Assembly: GCA_946550725.1 (NCBI GenBank)
Contig: CAMNQX010000013.1
Location: 1 to 53,841 of the forward strand
Reading direction: 5' to 3'
Length of the DNA stretch: 53,841 bases
DNA from: an uncultured Clostridia bacterium
GTDB lineage: Bacteria; Bacillota; Clostridia; Oscillospirales; Oscillospiraceae
How positions within the stretch are numbered: the first letter of the stretch is position 1; each line of letters opens with the position of its first letter. Under the pieces are notes generated by a model. That model had not been told where the DNA came from and searched no databases. It saw only the letters and a list, made by a program, of their open reading frames with translations. The position numbers and the translations under genes are program-made. Of the stretch, positions 6,659 to 15,075 are shown in pieces.

Positions 6659-7916
6659 GCGGCGGCTTTCGGCGGCGGCGCTGGCCGCCCTGCTTCTGCT
6701 TTTGCCCGCCTGTGGGGCCAAGGAGGACGTACCGGCCGTGACCTCTAGGGACGAGCCGGTGACGTTGGTCCAGGCCACCGACCTCCACTACATCTCCCCC
6801 GCCATCTGCGACAACGGCGCTGCCTTCCACACTATGGTGGAAAACAGCGACGGCAAGGCCATGTTTTACATCCAGGAGATCATGGAGACCTTTGTGGACG
6901 AAATGACCGCCCTCCAGCCCGACGGGGTGCTGCTCACCGGCGACCTCACCCTCCTGGGGGCCAAGGCCAGCCACCAGGACCTGGCGAAGCTGCTGGACAA
7001 GCTCCGGGAGGCGGGGGTGCAGACCCTGGTCATCCCCGGCAACCACGACCTGGACTCCACCTCCGCCCTGTCCTTTGACGGGGAGGATTATGCCTCCGCC
7101 GAGGGCCTCTCCGCAGAGGAGTTCGAGACCCTCTACGCCCCTTACGGCTTTGACCAGGCTCTCAGCCGGGACGAGCACTCGCTGAGCTACGTCTACGCCC
7201 CACGCAAGGACCTGCGGGTGGTCATGCTGGACGCCAACGCCGGGGGATGGTGCTCGGTGCCGGACGAGACCATGGGGTGGCTGGAACAGCAGCTCAAGGC
7301 CGCCAAGCGGGCGGGGGCCAGGGTGGTGGCCGCCAGCCACCAGAACCTGGCCGTCCACGACCCCCGCTTCACCTGGGGGTATCAGATCGTGGAGGGGGAC
7401 GACCTGCGGGCACTCTACGAGAAGTACGGCGTGCTCTGCAACCTGAGCGGCCACCTCCACAACCAGCACATCGTGGACGGCGCGGTCCCGGAGGTGGCCA
7501 CCTCCGCCCTGTCTATTTGCCCCAACCAGTACGGGGTGGTCACCTACGATGGCGAGACCCTCTCCTATGAAACAAAGGAGCTGGACGTGGCGGCGTGGGC
7601 GGCGAAAAACGGGCGGACCGACGCCGAGCTGTTGGACTTTGCCGCCTATTCGGAGGAATTCATGACCGCCGTCAACAGGAACAAGACCGCCGCCAAGCTG
7701 GCGGACAGCGGTCTGACCGAGGAAGAGGCCGCCCTTTTGGCGGACACCGTCGCCCGGCTCAACACGGCTTATTTTTCCGGCGCAGCCTTCGATTTGGCCC
7801 CCTATGAGGAGGGGATCGCCCTCTGGCGGGCCAACGGGGGAAACAGACATTTGGAGAGCATCGCCGCCGAGGCGGCGGAGGACTACCGCTGCCTGACCGT
7901 TACGGCGGGCGGCTGA
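6651..7916 (+). CDS. Calcineurin-like metallophosphoesterase lipoprotein
   Basis: 421 residues with a lipoprotein signal (hydrophobic stretch ending LLPAC), so it is anchored outside the membrane. The metal-binding motifs follow in order: DLHY, GDLT, GNHD, ASHQN and GHLHNQ, all those needed for a two-metal phosphoesterase. The C-terminal ~130 residues are helical and charged and lack a known motif. The ATG overlaps the end of the HxlR gene (ATGGGTAG), so the two are co-translated; whether it belongs functionally to the regulator is open. The substrate is unknown. Confidence 0.85.
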   Translation: MGRRRLSAAALAALLLLLPACGAKEDVPAVTSRDEPVTLVQATDLHYISPAICDNGAAFHTMVENSDGKAMFYIQEIMETFVDEMTALQPDGVLLTGDLTLLGAKASHQDLAKLLDKLREAGVQTLVIPGNHDLDSTSALSFDGEDYASAEGLSAEEFETLYAPYGFDQALSRDEHSLSYVYAPRKDLRVVMLDANAGGWCSVPDETMGWLEQQLKAAKRAGARVVAASHQNLAVHDPRFTWGYQIVEGDDLRALYEKYGVLCNLSGHLHNQHIVDGAVPEVATSALSICPNQYGVVTYDGETLSYETKELDVAAWAAKNGRTDAELLDFAAYSEEFMTAVNRNKTAAKLADSGLTEEEAALLADTVARLNTAYFSGAAFDLAPYEEGIALWRANGGNRHLESIAAEAAEDYRCLTVTAGG

Positions 7917-7956
7917 AGACTGTCTCTGCAAGAGAAGCGAAGGCTTCGATCAGATC

Positions 7957-7984
7957 GGAGGGGCCGGTGTCCGCATCGGCCCGC
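7957..7984 (+). repeat. Single degenerate REP-like hairpin (family C)
   Basis: GGAGGGGCCGGTG with CATCGGCCCGCC, an imperfect copy of the family C hairpin. It is the only unpaired member apart from the terminator-like one at 2999. Confidence 0.5.
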
Positions 7985-8014
7985 CCCGCGATACCGTTGT
8001 TTACAAATTAGATA

Positions 8015-8043
8015 TTGAGTTTCCGGAGGAAAGGGACTACAAT
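8015..8043 (+). promoter_or_regulatory. Promoter of the lipid kinase gene
   Basis: TTGAGT, 17-base spacer, TACAAT. A start codon at 8015 would lie inside this promoter, so the true start is downstream. Confidence 0.65.
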
Positions 8044-8080
8044 AGCGGTAATCACCACAAAAAGAGAGGAAACAGCTGCC

Positions 8081-8977
8081 GTGAAACGTATGCTCTTCAT
8101 CTATAACCCCCATGCCGGGCAGGGACGGGTCGCCGCCAATCTGCCCCACATCATTGACGCCTTCACCTATCAAGGCTACCTCCCCGCCGTCTACCCCACC
8201 CGGGGGGTGGGAGACGCCACCCGCGTGGTGGAGGGCATCGGCAAGCACTACCGCAGGATCGTCTGCTGCGGCGGCGACGGCACCCTTCACGAGGTGGTCA
8301 CCGCCCTGATGGAGCTGCCCGACCCGCCGGTGCTGGGTTACATTCCCGCAGGGACGACCAACGACTTTGCCAAGAATCTGAACCTCCCCCGTGACATGGC
8401 CCTGGCGGCCAACGTGGCGGTCACCGGGCCGACTCTGGACTGCGACATGGGCCGCTTCAACAACGCGCCCTTCGTCTACGTCGCCGCCTTTGGGGCGTTC
8501 ACCGACGTGAGCTACGACACCCCCCAGCGGTTCAAAAATATGTTTGGCCACCTGGCCTATGTACTGGAGGGCATCGGGCGGCTGGGGAGTATCAAAAGCA
8601 GCCACATGACCGTCACCTGGGACGACGGGGAGACGGAGGGGGACTTCATCTTCGGCATGGTGAGCAACACCCGCTCTGTGGGCGGCTTCCGGGGCCTGCC
8701 CGCCAAGGACGTGAAGCTGGACGACGGCAGATTTGAGGTGGTGCTGGTGCGCCAGCCCAAGAACGCCGCCGAGTTGAACGCCATCCTCACCGCCGTCATC
8801 ACCCAAAACCCCGGACCCGACGGTCCCGTCATCGGCTTCCACGCTTCCCGGGTGGAATTTGCCGCTGACAAGGCCGTTCCCTGGACCCTGGACGGGGAAT
8901 TCGGCGGCGCCCACCAGACCGCCGTGGTGGAGAACGTCCCCCAGGCCCTCCCGCTGGTGCACCGGCCCAAGAGCTGA
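8081..8977 (+). CDS. Diacylglycerol/lipid kinase (YegS/DagK family)
   Basis: 298 residues from a GTG start behind GAGAGG; ATG at 8090 is the alternative. Family motifs: YNPHAGQGR at the N-terminus, GGDGTLHEVV (nucleotide site), PAGTTNDFAKNL, and DGEFGG near the C-terminus. The family phosphorylates diacylglycerol or related lipids at the inner membrane face, recycling lipid from lipoteichoic acid synthesis in Gram-positives. It has its own promoter and a separate downstream promoter, so it is probably monocistronic. Substrate choice among DagK, YegS or BmrU types cannot be settled from sequence. Confidence 0.88.
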   Translation: MKRMLFIYNPHAGQGRVAANLPHIIDAFTYQGYLPAVYPTRGVGDATRVVEGIGKHYRRIVCCGGDGTLHEVVTALMELPDPPVLGYIPAGTTNDFAKNLNLPRDMALAANVAVTGPTLDCDMGRFNNAPFVYVAAFGAFTDVSYDTPQRFKNMFGHLAYVLEGIGRLGSIKSSHMTVTWDDGETEGDFIFGMVSNTRSVGGFRGLPAKDVKLDDGRFEVVLVRQPKNAAELNAILTAVITQNPGPDGPVIGFHASRVEFAADKAVPWTLDGEFGGAHQTAVVENVPQALPLVHRPKS

Positions 8978-8988
8978 CCGGAGCCAAG

Positions 8989-9017
8989 TTGCGATTTCTT
9001 GCCGAATGTGATACAAT
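8989..9017 (+). promoter_or_regulatory. Promoter of the lipoprotein gene at 9061
   Basis: TTGCGA, 17-base spacer, TACAAT, 44 bases before the start codon. Confidence 0.65.
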
Positions 9018-9060
9018 GCAGGAAATTGCCGCTGGTTGCGGCGTGAGAGGAGAGAGAAGG

Positions 9061-9831
9061 ATGAAACGTACATCCATGCGCCTACTGATGCTGGCGTTAG
9101 CCGCGACACTGCTGATGGCTCTGGCAGCCTGCGGCGGGAAGCCGGAGGACGTCGCCGGGACCATCGAGCCCGGGCCGTCGGCGTCGGCCGCCGCGCCCAC
9201 CGGCGTCGTGGAGACCACTTCGCCCGAGGAGGACGAAACGGGAGACGAGGAGGAGACCCCTGTTTCCCTGGGCCGCATGGAGGGCGGCGTCTATACCAAC
9301 TCATACGCCGGGTTTGGCTGTGAGCTGGATTCCAACTGGGAGTTTTACACCGCCGAGGAGCTGCAGGAGCTGCCCAACAATGTGAAGGAGTTACTTTCCG
9401 ATACGGAAGCGGGAGACCTGATCTCTGACCTGACCCAGATCATCGACATGAAGGCGGACAATGCAGAAGATCTGACCAGTATGAACGTCTTATATACGAA
9501 GCTGGACGCCCAGGAGCGGCTGAGTTACCTCACGTTGGGGGAGGAAGGCTACTTGGACGCTGCCCTTGAGCAACCGGAGATGATGGATATGATGACCTCC
9601 AGCTTTGCTCAGGTGGGCATAGAGGTTGACACCGTGGAAAAAACGGAGGTGGACTTTCTAGGGGAAGAGCGTTTTGCCGTGCGTACCAGCGGTCATCAGG
9701 ATGACATCCCCTGGTTTCTGCTTCAGATTTTTGATTACAGTCGGGGCCGGTACGGCGTGACCATCTCCTTTTCCAGCTATCTGGAGGACAGGACCCAGGA
9801 CTTGGCGGCTCTGTTTTATAAGGTGGACTGA
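9061..9831 (+). CDS. Secreted lipoprotein of unknown function
   Basis: 256 residues. The signal sequence ends LMALAAC, giving a lipobox at Cys23-24. A low-complexity Ala/Pro/Glu/Asp linker (about 30-65) follows, then a mixed alpha/beta domain with GVYTNSYAGFGCELDSNWEFY and VDTVEKTEVDFLGEERFAV. The layout resembles small surface lipoproteins with a single ligand-binding or PsbP/DUF-type domain, but I do not recognise a family. The start ATG follows GAGAGGAGAGAGAAGG. It has its own promoter. Base composition falls towards the 3' half, which has more A/T-ending codons than neighbouring genes. Confidence 0.8.
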   Translation: MKRTSMRLLMLALAATLLMALAACGGKPEDVAGTIEPGPSASAAAPTGVVETTSPEEDETGDEEETPVSLGRMEGGVYTNSYAGFGCELDSNWEFYTAEELQELPNNVKELLSDTEAGDLISDLTQIIDMKADNAEDLTSMNVLYTKLDAQERLSYLTLGEEGYLDAALEQPEMMDMMTSSFAQVGIEVDTVEKTEVDFLGEERFAVRTSGHQDDIPWFLLQIFDYSRGRYGVTISFSSYLEDRTQDLAALFYKVD

Positions 9832-9917
9832 ACCGGTATTTGCGCATCCCCGCACCAAACGCGCCTCATTTCCATAGGATGGCTGGAAGCGATCTTTTGG
9901 AAGGAGGCGCGTTTTTG

Positions 9918-10484
9918 ATGGAACACCAAGGACCGGGGCTGCTGGCTGCCGATGAGGACTTGTTCGCCAGAGTGTGGGACCGGGTGGCTGCCGACCGCCC
10001 GGCGGAGGAGGCTCCGCCGCCGGGGACGTCCGCGCCAGCCCCCGCTGGGGCGCTGTGCACTCCGGCCCAGGCCGCCCCGCCCCTCCCGGTGGACCCCACC
10101 TGCGCCGCGCTGCAGCGGTGGGTGCTGTGTCTGCTGACGGACGGAGAGATGTACCGGGCCATGAGCCGCCGCGTTCGCCGGGGCGGCGGGGAGCTGGCGG
10201 CTCTGGGCCGGGAGAAGGAGCGCCAGGCGCGGAGCCTGGGGACGGAGTACTTTCTGCGCACCGGGGTGCGCTACTGGCCCCAGCCCAACCTGCAGACCCT
10301 GGGGACCATGCCGCCCTTCCCCGCCCTGCGGGCCATCTGCCTCACCGAGCGCCGCCGGGAGGACGCCTTCCGCGCCCAGGCGGCCCAGGAGGAACCGGAG
10401 CTGGCAAACCGCTACCTGGAGCTGGCCGACGCCGCCCGTGCCGCCGCGCGGCAGGTGCGCGGGCTGCTGGAAGCGCTGTGGTAA
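9918..10484 (+). CDS. Small helical protein, possibly ferritin-like
   Basis: 188 residues from ATG after GGAAGGAGG. A Pro/Ala-rich N-terminal part (about 20-55) precedes a helical region with LTDGEMYRAMSRR, LGREKERQARSLGTEYFLRTG and ELANRYLELADAAR. Acidic and helical spacing of this kind, with EYFLRTG closing the second helix, recalls Firmicute ferritin-like/rubrerythrin-type proteins, but a clear ExxH iron pair is not visible, so metal binding is doubtful. Codon use is extremely GC-rich. It stands alone, followed by a terminator. The family call is tentative; that it is a gene is likely. Confidence 0.6.
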   Translation: MEHQGPGLLAADEDLFARVWDRVAADRPAEEAPPPGTSAPAPAGALCTPAQAAPPLPVDPTCAALQRWVLCLLTDGEMYRAMSRRVRRGGGELAALGREKERQARSLGTEYFLRTGVRYWPQPNLQTLGTMPPFPALRAICLTERRREDAFRAQAAQEEPELANRYLELADAARAAARQVRGLLEALW

Positions 10485-10490
10485 CGCAAC

Positions 10491-10530
10491 AGAAGGCCGC
10501 AAACCTTAGGGTTTGCGGCCTTCTTTGTGT
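10491..10530. terminator. Strong hairpin after the gene at 9918
   Basis: A perfect 15-bp stem (AGAAGGCCGCAAACC with its complement) around TTAG. The right T-tract is short (TTTGTGTG). It separates the plus-strand gene from the convergent lexA unit. Confidence 0.8.
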
Positions 10531-10540
10531 GATGCATTTG

Positions 10541-10674
10541 GGCTGTCACGCTTGCATTGGGCGCATGGCCGCTCCCGCTTCCCGCCCCTTGGCAAAATGC
10601 CGCCGGGCTGCGCCCGGCCTGTTTTTGCCGTGCGGGCCGGTCCATCGGTCGCTATGCGCCTATGCTCGCGCTTA
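10541..10674 (-). repeat. Family B structured element after lexA
   Basis: Read on the minus strand it begins at the lexA stop codon with GCGCGAGCATAG and ends CCAATGCAAGCGTGACAG. The outer arms GGCGCAT and ATGCGCC pair, and an apical arm GGCAAAA pairs with TTTTGCC around an inner GC-rich hairpin. The copies at 37258-37389 and 49697-49830 keep the ends and pairing while the stem bases differ. Confidence 0.75.
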
Positions 10675-11268
10675 GTACCGTCGAATGACGGCCACCACCT
10701 TACCCAAAATGCGGGCCTCGTCGCCGTCGATGGGGTTGTAGGCGGGGTTTTCCGGCAGCAGCCAGGTGTGCCCGTCCTTGCGGCTCAGGGTCTTGACCGT
10801 GGCTTCATCCTCCAAAAGCGCCACCACGATCTCCCCGTTGCGGGCGTTTTCCTGCTGGTGGACGATGACCAGGTCGCCGGGGAGGATGCCCGCGTTCAGC
10901 ATGGATTCCCCCCGCACCTTCAAAGCAAAATGCTCCCCCACCAGCCCGTCGGTGTCGTAGGTGAGGTATTCCTCCACGCACTCCTGGGCCAGGATGGGGC
11001 TGCCCGCCGCCACGTTGCCCACCAGGGGGATGCGGTCCTTGTGGGCGGCGTCCTCCTCATCGGTGAGGGTCATGGCCCGGGTCTTGCCCGCCGCCTTGGT
11101 CAACACCCCCGCGCTCTCCAGACCCTTGATGTGGAAGTGGACGGTGGAGGGGGACTTCAGTCCCACCGCCTGCCCGATCTCCCGCACCGAGGGGGGATAG
11201 CCGTTGTCCTGGGTGAAGCGGACGATAAAATCGTAAATTTCCTGCTGCTTGGGGGTCAATTCTTTCAT
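10672..11268 (-). CDS. lexA: LexA repressor, SOS regulator
   Basis: 198 residues, typical for LexA. The N-terminal winged helix (PPSVREIGQAVGLKSPSTVHFHI) is followed by the S24 peptidase domain. The self-cleavage bond is Ala88-Gly89 in VGNVAAG, the nucleophile Ser122 in RGESM, and the general base Lys159 in ATVKTL. All catalytic residues are present. The start ATG is the one after GGAGGG; the frame extends 11 codons upstream without an RBS. It represses DNA-damage genes and is cleaved when RecA is activated. It is divergent from the ABC exporter, with promoters only about 80 bases apart. Confidence 0.95.
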   Translation of the reverse strand: MKELTPKQQEIYDFIVRFTQDNGYPPSVREIGQAVGLKSPSTVHFHIKGLESAGVLTKAAGKTRAMTLTDEEDAAHKDRIPLVGNVAAGSPILAQECVEEYLTYDTDGLVGEHFALKVRGESMLNAGILPGDLVIVHQQENARNGEIVVALLEDEATVKTLSRKDGHTWLLPENPAYNPIDGDEARILGKVVAVIRRY

Positions 11269-11321
11269 GGTCAGCCCTCCCGTTATCAAAATGCAGCGCA
11301 CTGCATTCGCCTGTTGATTCT

Positions 11322-11350
11322 AATATAGCACATTCGTTTCAGCTTGTCAA
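11322..11350 (-). promoter_or_regulatory. lexA promoter with overlapping palindrome
   Basis: On the minus strand: TTGACA, 17-base spacer, TATATT with an upstream TGC extension. The palindrome CAAACGTTTG (11348-11357) overlaps the -35 box. It has the spacing of a relaxed LexA box (AAAC-4-GTTT in place of GAAC-4-GTTC), so autorepression is plausible but unproven. Confidence 0.75.
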
Positions 11351-11427
11351 ACGTTTGTTTCAATTTTGTGGTGAGCCGGCAGGGCTGGGAGAGACACTAT
11401 CTTCGTAAAACGTTTACAAATTATCCC

Positions 11428-11456
11428 TTGACATTAAAAAATGGAAAGAATAGAAT
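11428..11456 (+). promoter_or_regulatory. Promoter of the ABC exporter operon
   Basis: TTGACA, 17-base spacer, TAGAAT. Transcription would start near 11463, ruling out start codons upstream of that point. AAACGTTT at 11408-11415, just upstream, repeats the core of the palindrome in the lexA promoter. Confidence 0.75.
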
Positions 11457-11502
11457 AAGCGCTATGCTGAAAAATCCTGACACAGAAAAAGGAGGCTTTG
11501 TT

Positions 11503-13242
11503 TTGCTTAGGCTTATGCTCAAGCACATTAAAGGTTACGAAAAGCAGGCGGTCTTATCCCCGATCCTGATCATTTTGGAGGTCATCTGCGAGCTGCTGCT
11601 GCCCCTCATCATGGCGGAGATCGTAGACGTGGCCATTCCGGCGGGGGACGTGGGGTACATCTTCCGCCTGGGGGCGGGGATGGTGGCTCTGGCGCTGGCG
11701 TCCATGGCCTGCGGCGTGGGGGCGGCCAAGGCGGCGGCCTTTGCCAGCCAGGGCTTCGGGTGCAATCTGCGCCAGTCGCTGTTTGACAAGATCCAGACCT
11801 TTTCCTTCGCGGACATCGACCGCTTTTCCTCCGCCAGCCTCATCACCCGCATCACCAACGATGTGAACGCCATGACCATGATGCTGGCCATGGGCCTGCG
11901 GATGCTCATCCGCGCCCCCATGATGCTGGTGACGGCGCTGGTGGTGAGTATCGTCCTCAACGCCAAGCTGGCCCTGGTGCTGGTGGCGGTCATTCCCGTG
12001 ATGACGGTGATCATCGCCCTGGTCATGCGGGTGTGCACCCGTCTGTTCCAGGTGATGCAGACCAAGATCGACCACCTGAACAACACCCTCCAGGAGAACC
12101 TGGTGGCGGTGCGGGTGGTGAAGGCCTTCGTACGGGAAAATCATGAGCGCAAGAAGTTCAAGTCCGCCAACGACGAGCTGACCCAGGCGGGGTTGAACGT
12201 GGGCATGAAGATCGTGGCCATTATGCCGGTGATGATGCTGTGCATGAACGGCGCGATGGTGGCGGTTTTGTACTTCGGCGGGCGCATGGTCATGGGCGGC
12301 ACCTTTGGACTGGGCGACCTGCAGGCCTTTACCGGCTACATCTCCCAGATCATAATGAGCGTGATGATGGTGGCCATGACGCTGCTCCAGCTCTCCCGTG
12401 CCCAGGCCTGCGCCCGGCGCATCAACGAGGTGCTGGACGCCACCCCCGATATCGAGGACGGCGAGGGCGTTCAGACCTCCAAGCTCCCGGCGGCCAAGGG
12501 CAAGGTGGAGTTTCGCAAGGTGTCCTTCAAATACGCCGCCTCCAACACCGGGGACGACGTACTCAAGGACATCGACCTGACCATCGAGCCGGGGAAGTTC
12601 GTTGCCATCGTGGGAGGCACCGGCGTGGGCAAGTCCAGCCTGGTCAACCTCATTCCCCGCTTCTACGACCCCACCGGGGGGCAGGTGCTGCTGGACGGGG
12701 TGGACGTGAAGGACTACCCCCTGGACGACCTGCGCTCCCGCATCGGCATGGTGCTGCAGAACAACGTGCTATTCACCGGGACAGTGCGGGAAAACCTCCT
12801 CTGGGGCAAGCCCGACGCCACACAGGAGGAGCTGGAGCAGGCAACCAAGGACGCCCAGGCCTTTGGCTTCATCATGTCCCTGCCCCAGGGGTTCGACACT
12901 CTGCTGGACCAGGGGGGCGTGAACCTCTCCGGCGGGCAGAAGCAGCGGCTGTGCATCGCCCGGGCCATGCTGAAAAAGCCCGCGGTGCTGATTTTGGACG
13001 ACTCCACTTCGGCGGTGGACTCCGCCACCGAGAGCGCCATCCGCAAGTCCTTCCATGAGAATTTGAAGGACACCACCGTCATCATGATCGCCCAGCGCAT
13101 CTCCTCGGTGCAGTACGCCGACCAGATCGTGATCCTGGACGACGACCATATTGCCGGGTGCGGCTCCCACGACGAGCTGCTGGAAAGCAATCCCATCTAT
13201 CAGGAGATCTACCAGTCTCAGCAGGAAGGGGTGATGGCGTAA
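11503..13242 (+). CDS. ABC exporter subunit with degenerate ATP site (heterodimer partner 1)
   Basis: 579 residues: six membrane helices (about 1-310), then a nucleotide-binding domain with Walker A GGTGVGKS (about 371), signature LSGGQ and Walker B VLILDD. The catalytic Glu after Walker B is Asp500, and the switch His is Gln531 (MIAQR). This is the non-hydrolysing half of heterodimeric exporters of the TM287/288, LmrCD and BmrCD type. The start is TTG, seven bases after GGAGG; the next ATG is four codons on. Family members export drugs or lipids. Its stop overlaps the next start (TAATG), so the two halves are co-translated. Confidence 0.9.
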   Translation: MLRLMLKHIKGYEKQAVLSPILIILEVICELLLPLIMAEIVDVAIPAGDVGYIFRLGAGMVALALASMACGVGAAKAAAFASQGFGCNLRQSLFDKIQTFSFADIDRFSSASLITRITNDVNAMTMMLAMGLRMLIRAPMMLVTALVVSIVLNAKLALVLVAVIPVMTVIIALVMRVCTRLFQVMQTKIDHLNNTLQENLVAVRVVKAFVRENHERKKFKSANDELTQAGLNVGMKIVAIMPVMMLCMNGAMVAVLYFGGRMVMGGTFGLGDLQAFTGYISQIIMSVMMVAMTLLQLSRAQACARRINEVLDATPDIEDGEGVQTSKLPAAKGKVEFRKVSFKYAASNTGDDVLKDIDLTIEPGKFVAIVGGTGVGKSSLVNLIPRFYDPTGGQVLLDGVDVKDYPLDDLRSRIGMVLQNNVLFTGTVRENLLWGKPDATQEELEQATKDAQAFGFIMSLPQGFDTLLDQGGVNLSGGQKQRLCIARAMLKKPAVLILDDSTSAVDSATESAIRKSFHENLKDTTVIMIAQRISSVQYADQIVILDDDHIAGCGSHDELLESNPIYQEIYQSQQEGVMA

Positions 13243-15071
13243 TGCCCGGACCCGGACGCGTCCCCCGCGGGGGCTATCAAAAACCGCAAAACATGGGCAA
13301 GACCCTGCGCCGCCTGCTGGGCTACCTCACCCAAAGTCCCCTCCCCCTTATCCTGGTGTTCACCGCCCTGCTGTGCTCCGTGGGTACCAACCTAGGCGGG
13401 ACCTACATGATGCGCGGCATCATCAACCGGTTCATCTGGACTGGCTGCGGCGATTACGCGGAGTTGGGAATTGGGATCTTAAAACTCCTTGGAGTCTATC
13501 TCCTGGGCTGTCTCGCCACCTATATCCAGTCGGCGGTCATGGTGCGGCTGGCCCAGAAGGGGGTCAACAAGCTGCGCTACGACCTCTTTGACAAGCTGCA
13601 GGAGCTGCCTTTGTCCTACTTCGACCGCCACCCCCACGGCGAGCTGATGAGCCGCTTCACCAACGACGCGGACAACGTACAGACCGCTCTGGAGCAGAGT
13701 GTGGTGTCCATGATCTCCAGCTGCCTGATGTTCGTGGGGCTGGTAGTGATGATGCTGGTGATCAACTGGAAGCTGTTTCTGGTTTCCGCCGTCATTCTGG
13801 CGCTGACCATGACCGTGTTCAAGGTGCTGGGCGGCAAGTCCCGGAAATACTACCGGGAGCAGCAGACCGCCCTGGGCGCGGTGAACGGCAACATCCAGGA
13901 GATGATCGAGGGGCTGAAGGTGGTGAAGGCCTTCACCCACGAGGAGCAGGCCAAGGCGGACTTCCAAAAGCTCAATGAGACCTACCGGGACGCCGCCCAG
14001 AAGGCCAACTTTTACTCCACCACCATCATGCCCATCTCCGGCAACCTGATGAACGTGAGCTACGCCCTCACCGCCTGCTTCGGAGGGCTGCTGGCGGTGC
14101 TCCAGGGCTTTGACCTGGGCGGCATGATCGTCTACCTCAACCTGGCCCGGCAGGTGGGCCAGCCGCTGAACCAGATCTCCCAGCACATGACCGCCGTTCT
14201 CTCCGCCCTGGCGGGGGCGGAGCGCATCTTTGCCGTCATGGACGCCCCGCCCGAGGTGGACGAGGGCAAGGTGCACCTGACCCGGGTGTCCGACCACCGG
14301 TGGGCGTGGCAGGAGGAGGACGGCACGCTGGTGCCCCTCAAGGGGGATGTGCGCTTTGAGAACGTGGACTTCTCCTACGTCCCCGGCAAGCCCATTCTCC
14401 ACGGCATCTCCCTCTACGCCACCCCCGGGCAGAAGATCGCCTTTGTCGGCTCCACCGGGGCGGGCAAGACCACCATTACCAACCTCATCAACCGCTTCTA
14501 CGAGCTGGAGGGCGGCCGCATCACCTACGACGGCATCGACGTGCGCCGCATCGCCAAGGACGACCTGCGTTCGTCCCTGGGCATGGTGCTGCAGGACACC
14601 CACCTTTTCACCGGCACGGTGATGGACAACATCCGCTACGGGCGGCTGGACGCCACCGACGAAGAGTGCATCGCCGCCGCCAAGACCGCCAACGCCCACA
14701 GCTTTATCCGCCGCCTGCCCCAGGGCTACCAGACGGTGGTCACCGGGGACGGGGCCAACCTGTCCCAGGGCCAGCGGCAGCTGCTGGCCATCGCCCGGGC
14801 CGCCGTGGCCGACCCGCCGGTGATGATCCTGGACGAGGCCACCTCCTCCATCGACACCCGCACGGAAAAACACATCGAAAAGGGCATGGACGCGCTGATG
14901 GAGGGCCGCACGGTGTTCGTCATCGCCCACCGGCTGTCCACCGTGCGCAACTCCAACTGCATCGTGGTCATCGAAAACGGCCAGATCGAGGAAAAGGGCG
15001 ACCACGCCGCTTTGCTGGAGGAAAAGGGACGGTATTACAGGCTTTATACCGGGCAGTTCCAGTTGGAGTAG
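13242..15071 (+). CDS. ABC exporter subunit with canonical ATP site (heterodimer partner 2)
   Basis: 609 residues: an N-terminal extension of about 20, six membrane helices, and a nucleotide-binding domain with Walker A GSTGAGKT (about 403), Walker B MILDEA with Glu532, and His563 in VIAHR. The signature reads LSQGQ instead of LSGGQ. Together with the LSGGQ of partner 1 this gives one working and one degenerate ATP site. A long insertion between membrane domain and Walker A (DHRWAWQEEDGTLVPL) is typical of this subfamily. The start ATG overlaps the previous stop. A family A element follows directly after the stop. Confidence 0.9.
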   Translation: MPGPGRVPRGGYQKPQNMGKTLRRLLGYLTQSPLPLILVFTALLCSVGTNLGGTYMMRGIINRFIWTGCGDYAELGIGILKLLGVYLLGCLATYIQSAVMVRLAQKGVNKLRYDLFDKLQELPLSYFDRHPHGELMSRFTNDADNVQTALEQSVVSMISSCLMFVGLVVMMLVINWKLFLVSAVILALTMTVFKVLGGKSRKYYREQQTALGAVNGNIQEMIEGLKVVKAFTHEEQAKADFQKLNETYRDAAQKANFYSTTIMPISGNLMNVSYALTACFGGLLAVLQGFDLGGMIVYLNLARQVGQPLNQISQHMTAVLSALAGAERIFAVMDAPPEVDEGKVHLTRVSDHRWAWQEEDGTLVPLKGDVRFENVDFSYVPGKPILHGISLYATPGQKIAFVGSTGAGKTTITNLINRFYELEGGRITYDGIDVRRIAKDDLRSSLGMVLQDTHLFTGTVMDNIRYGRLDATDEECIAAAKTANAHSFIRRLPQGYQTVVTGDGANLSQGQRQLLAIARAAVADPPVMILDEATSSIDTRTEKHIEKGMDALMEGRTVFVIAHRLSTVRNSNCIVVIENGQIEEKGDHAALLEEKGRYYRLYTGQFQLE

Positions 15072-15075
15072 GGGG

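Noticed and set aside
11282-11345. A canonical Gram-positive LexA box (GAAC-4-GTTC) upstream of lexA
   Set aside because: No such exact site is present; only the relaxed AAAC-4-GTTT palindrome, reported with low weight.
11344-11502. N-terminal extension of the first ABC subunit
   Set aside because: It would begin upstream of the TTGACA/TAGAAT promoter; GGAGG seven bases before TTG 11503 gives a normal-length protein.
13158-13241. Extended start of the second ABC subunit
   Set aside because: It overlaps the end of subunit 1 with no ribosome-binding site; the TAATG overlap at 13242 is typical.
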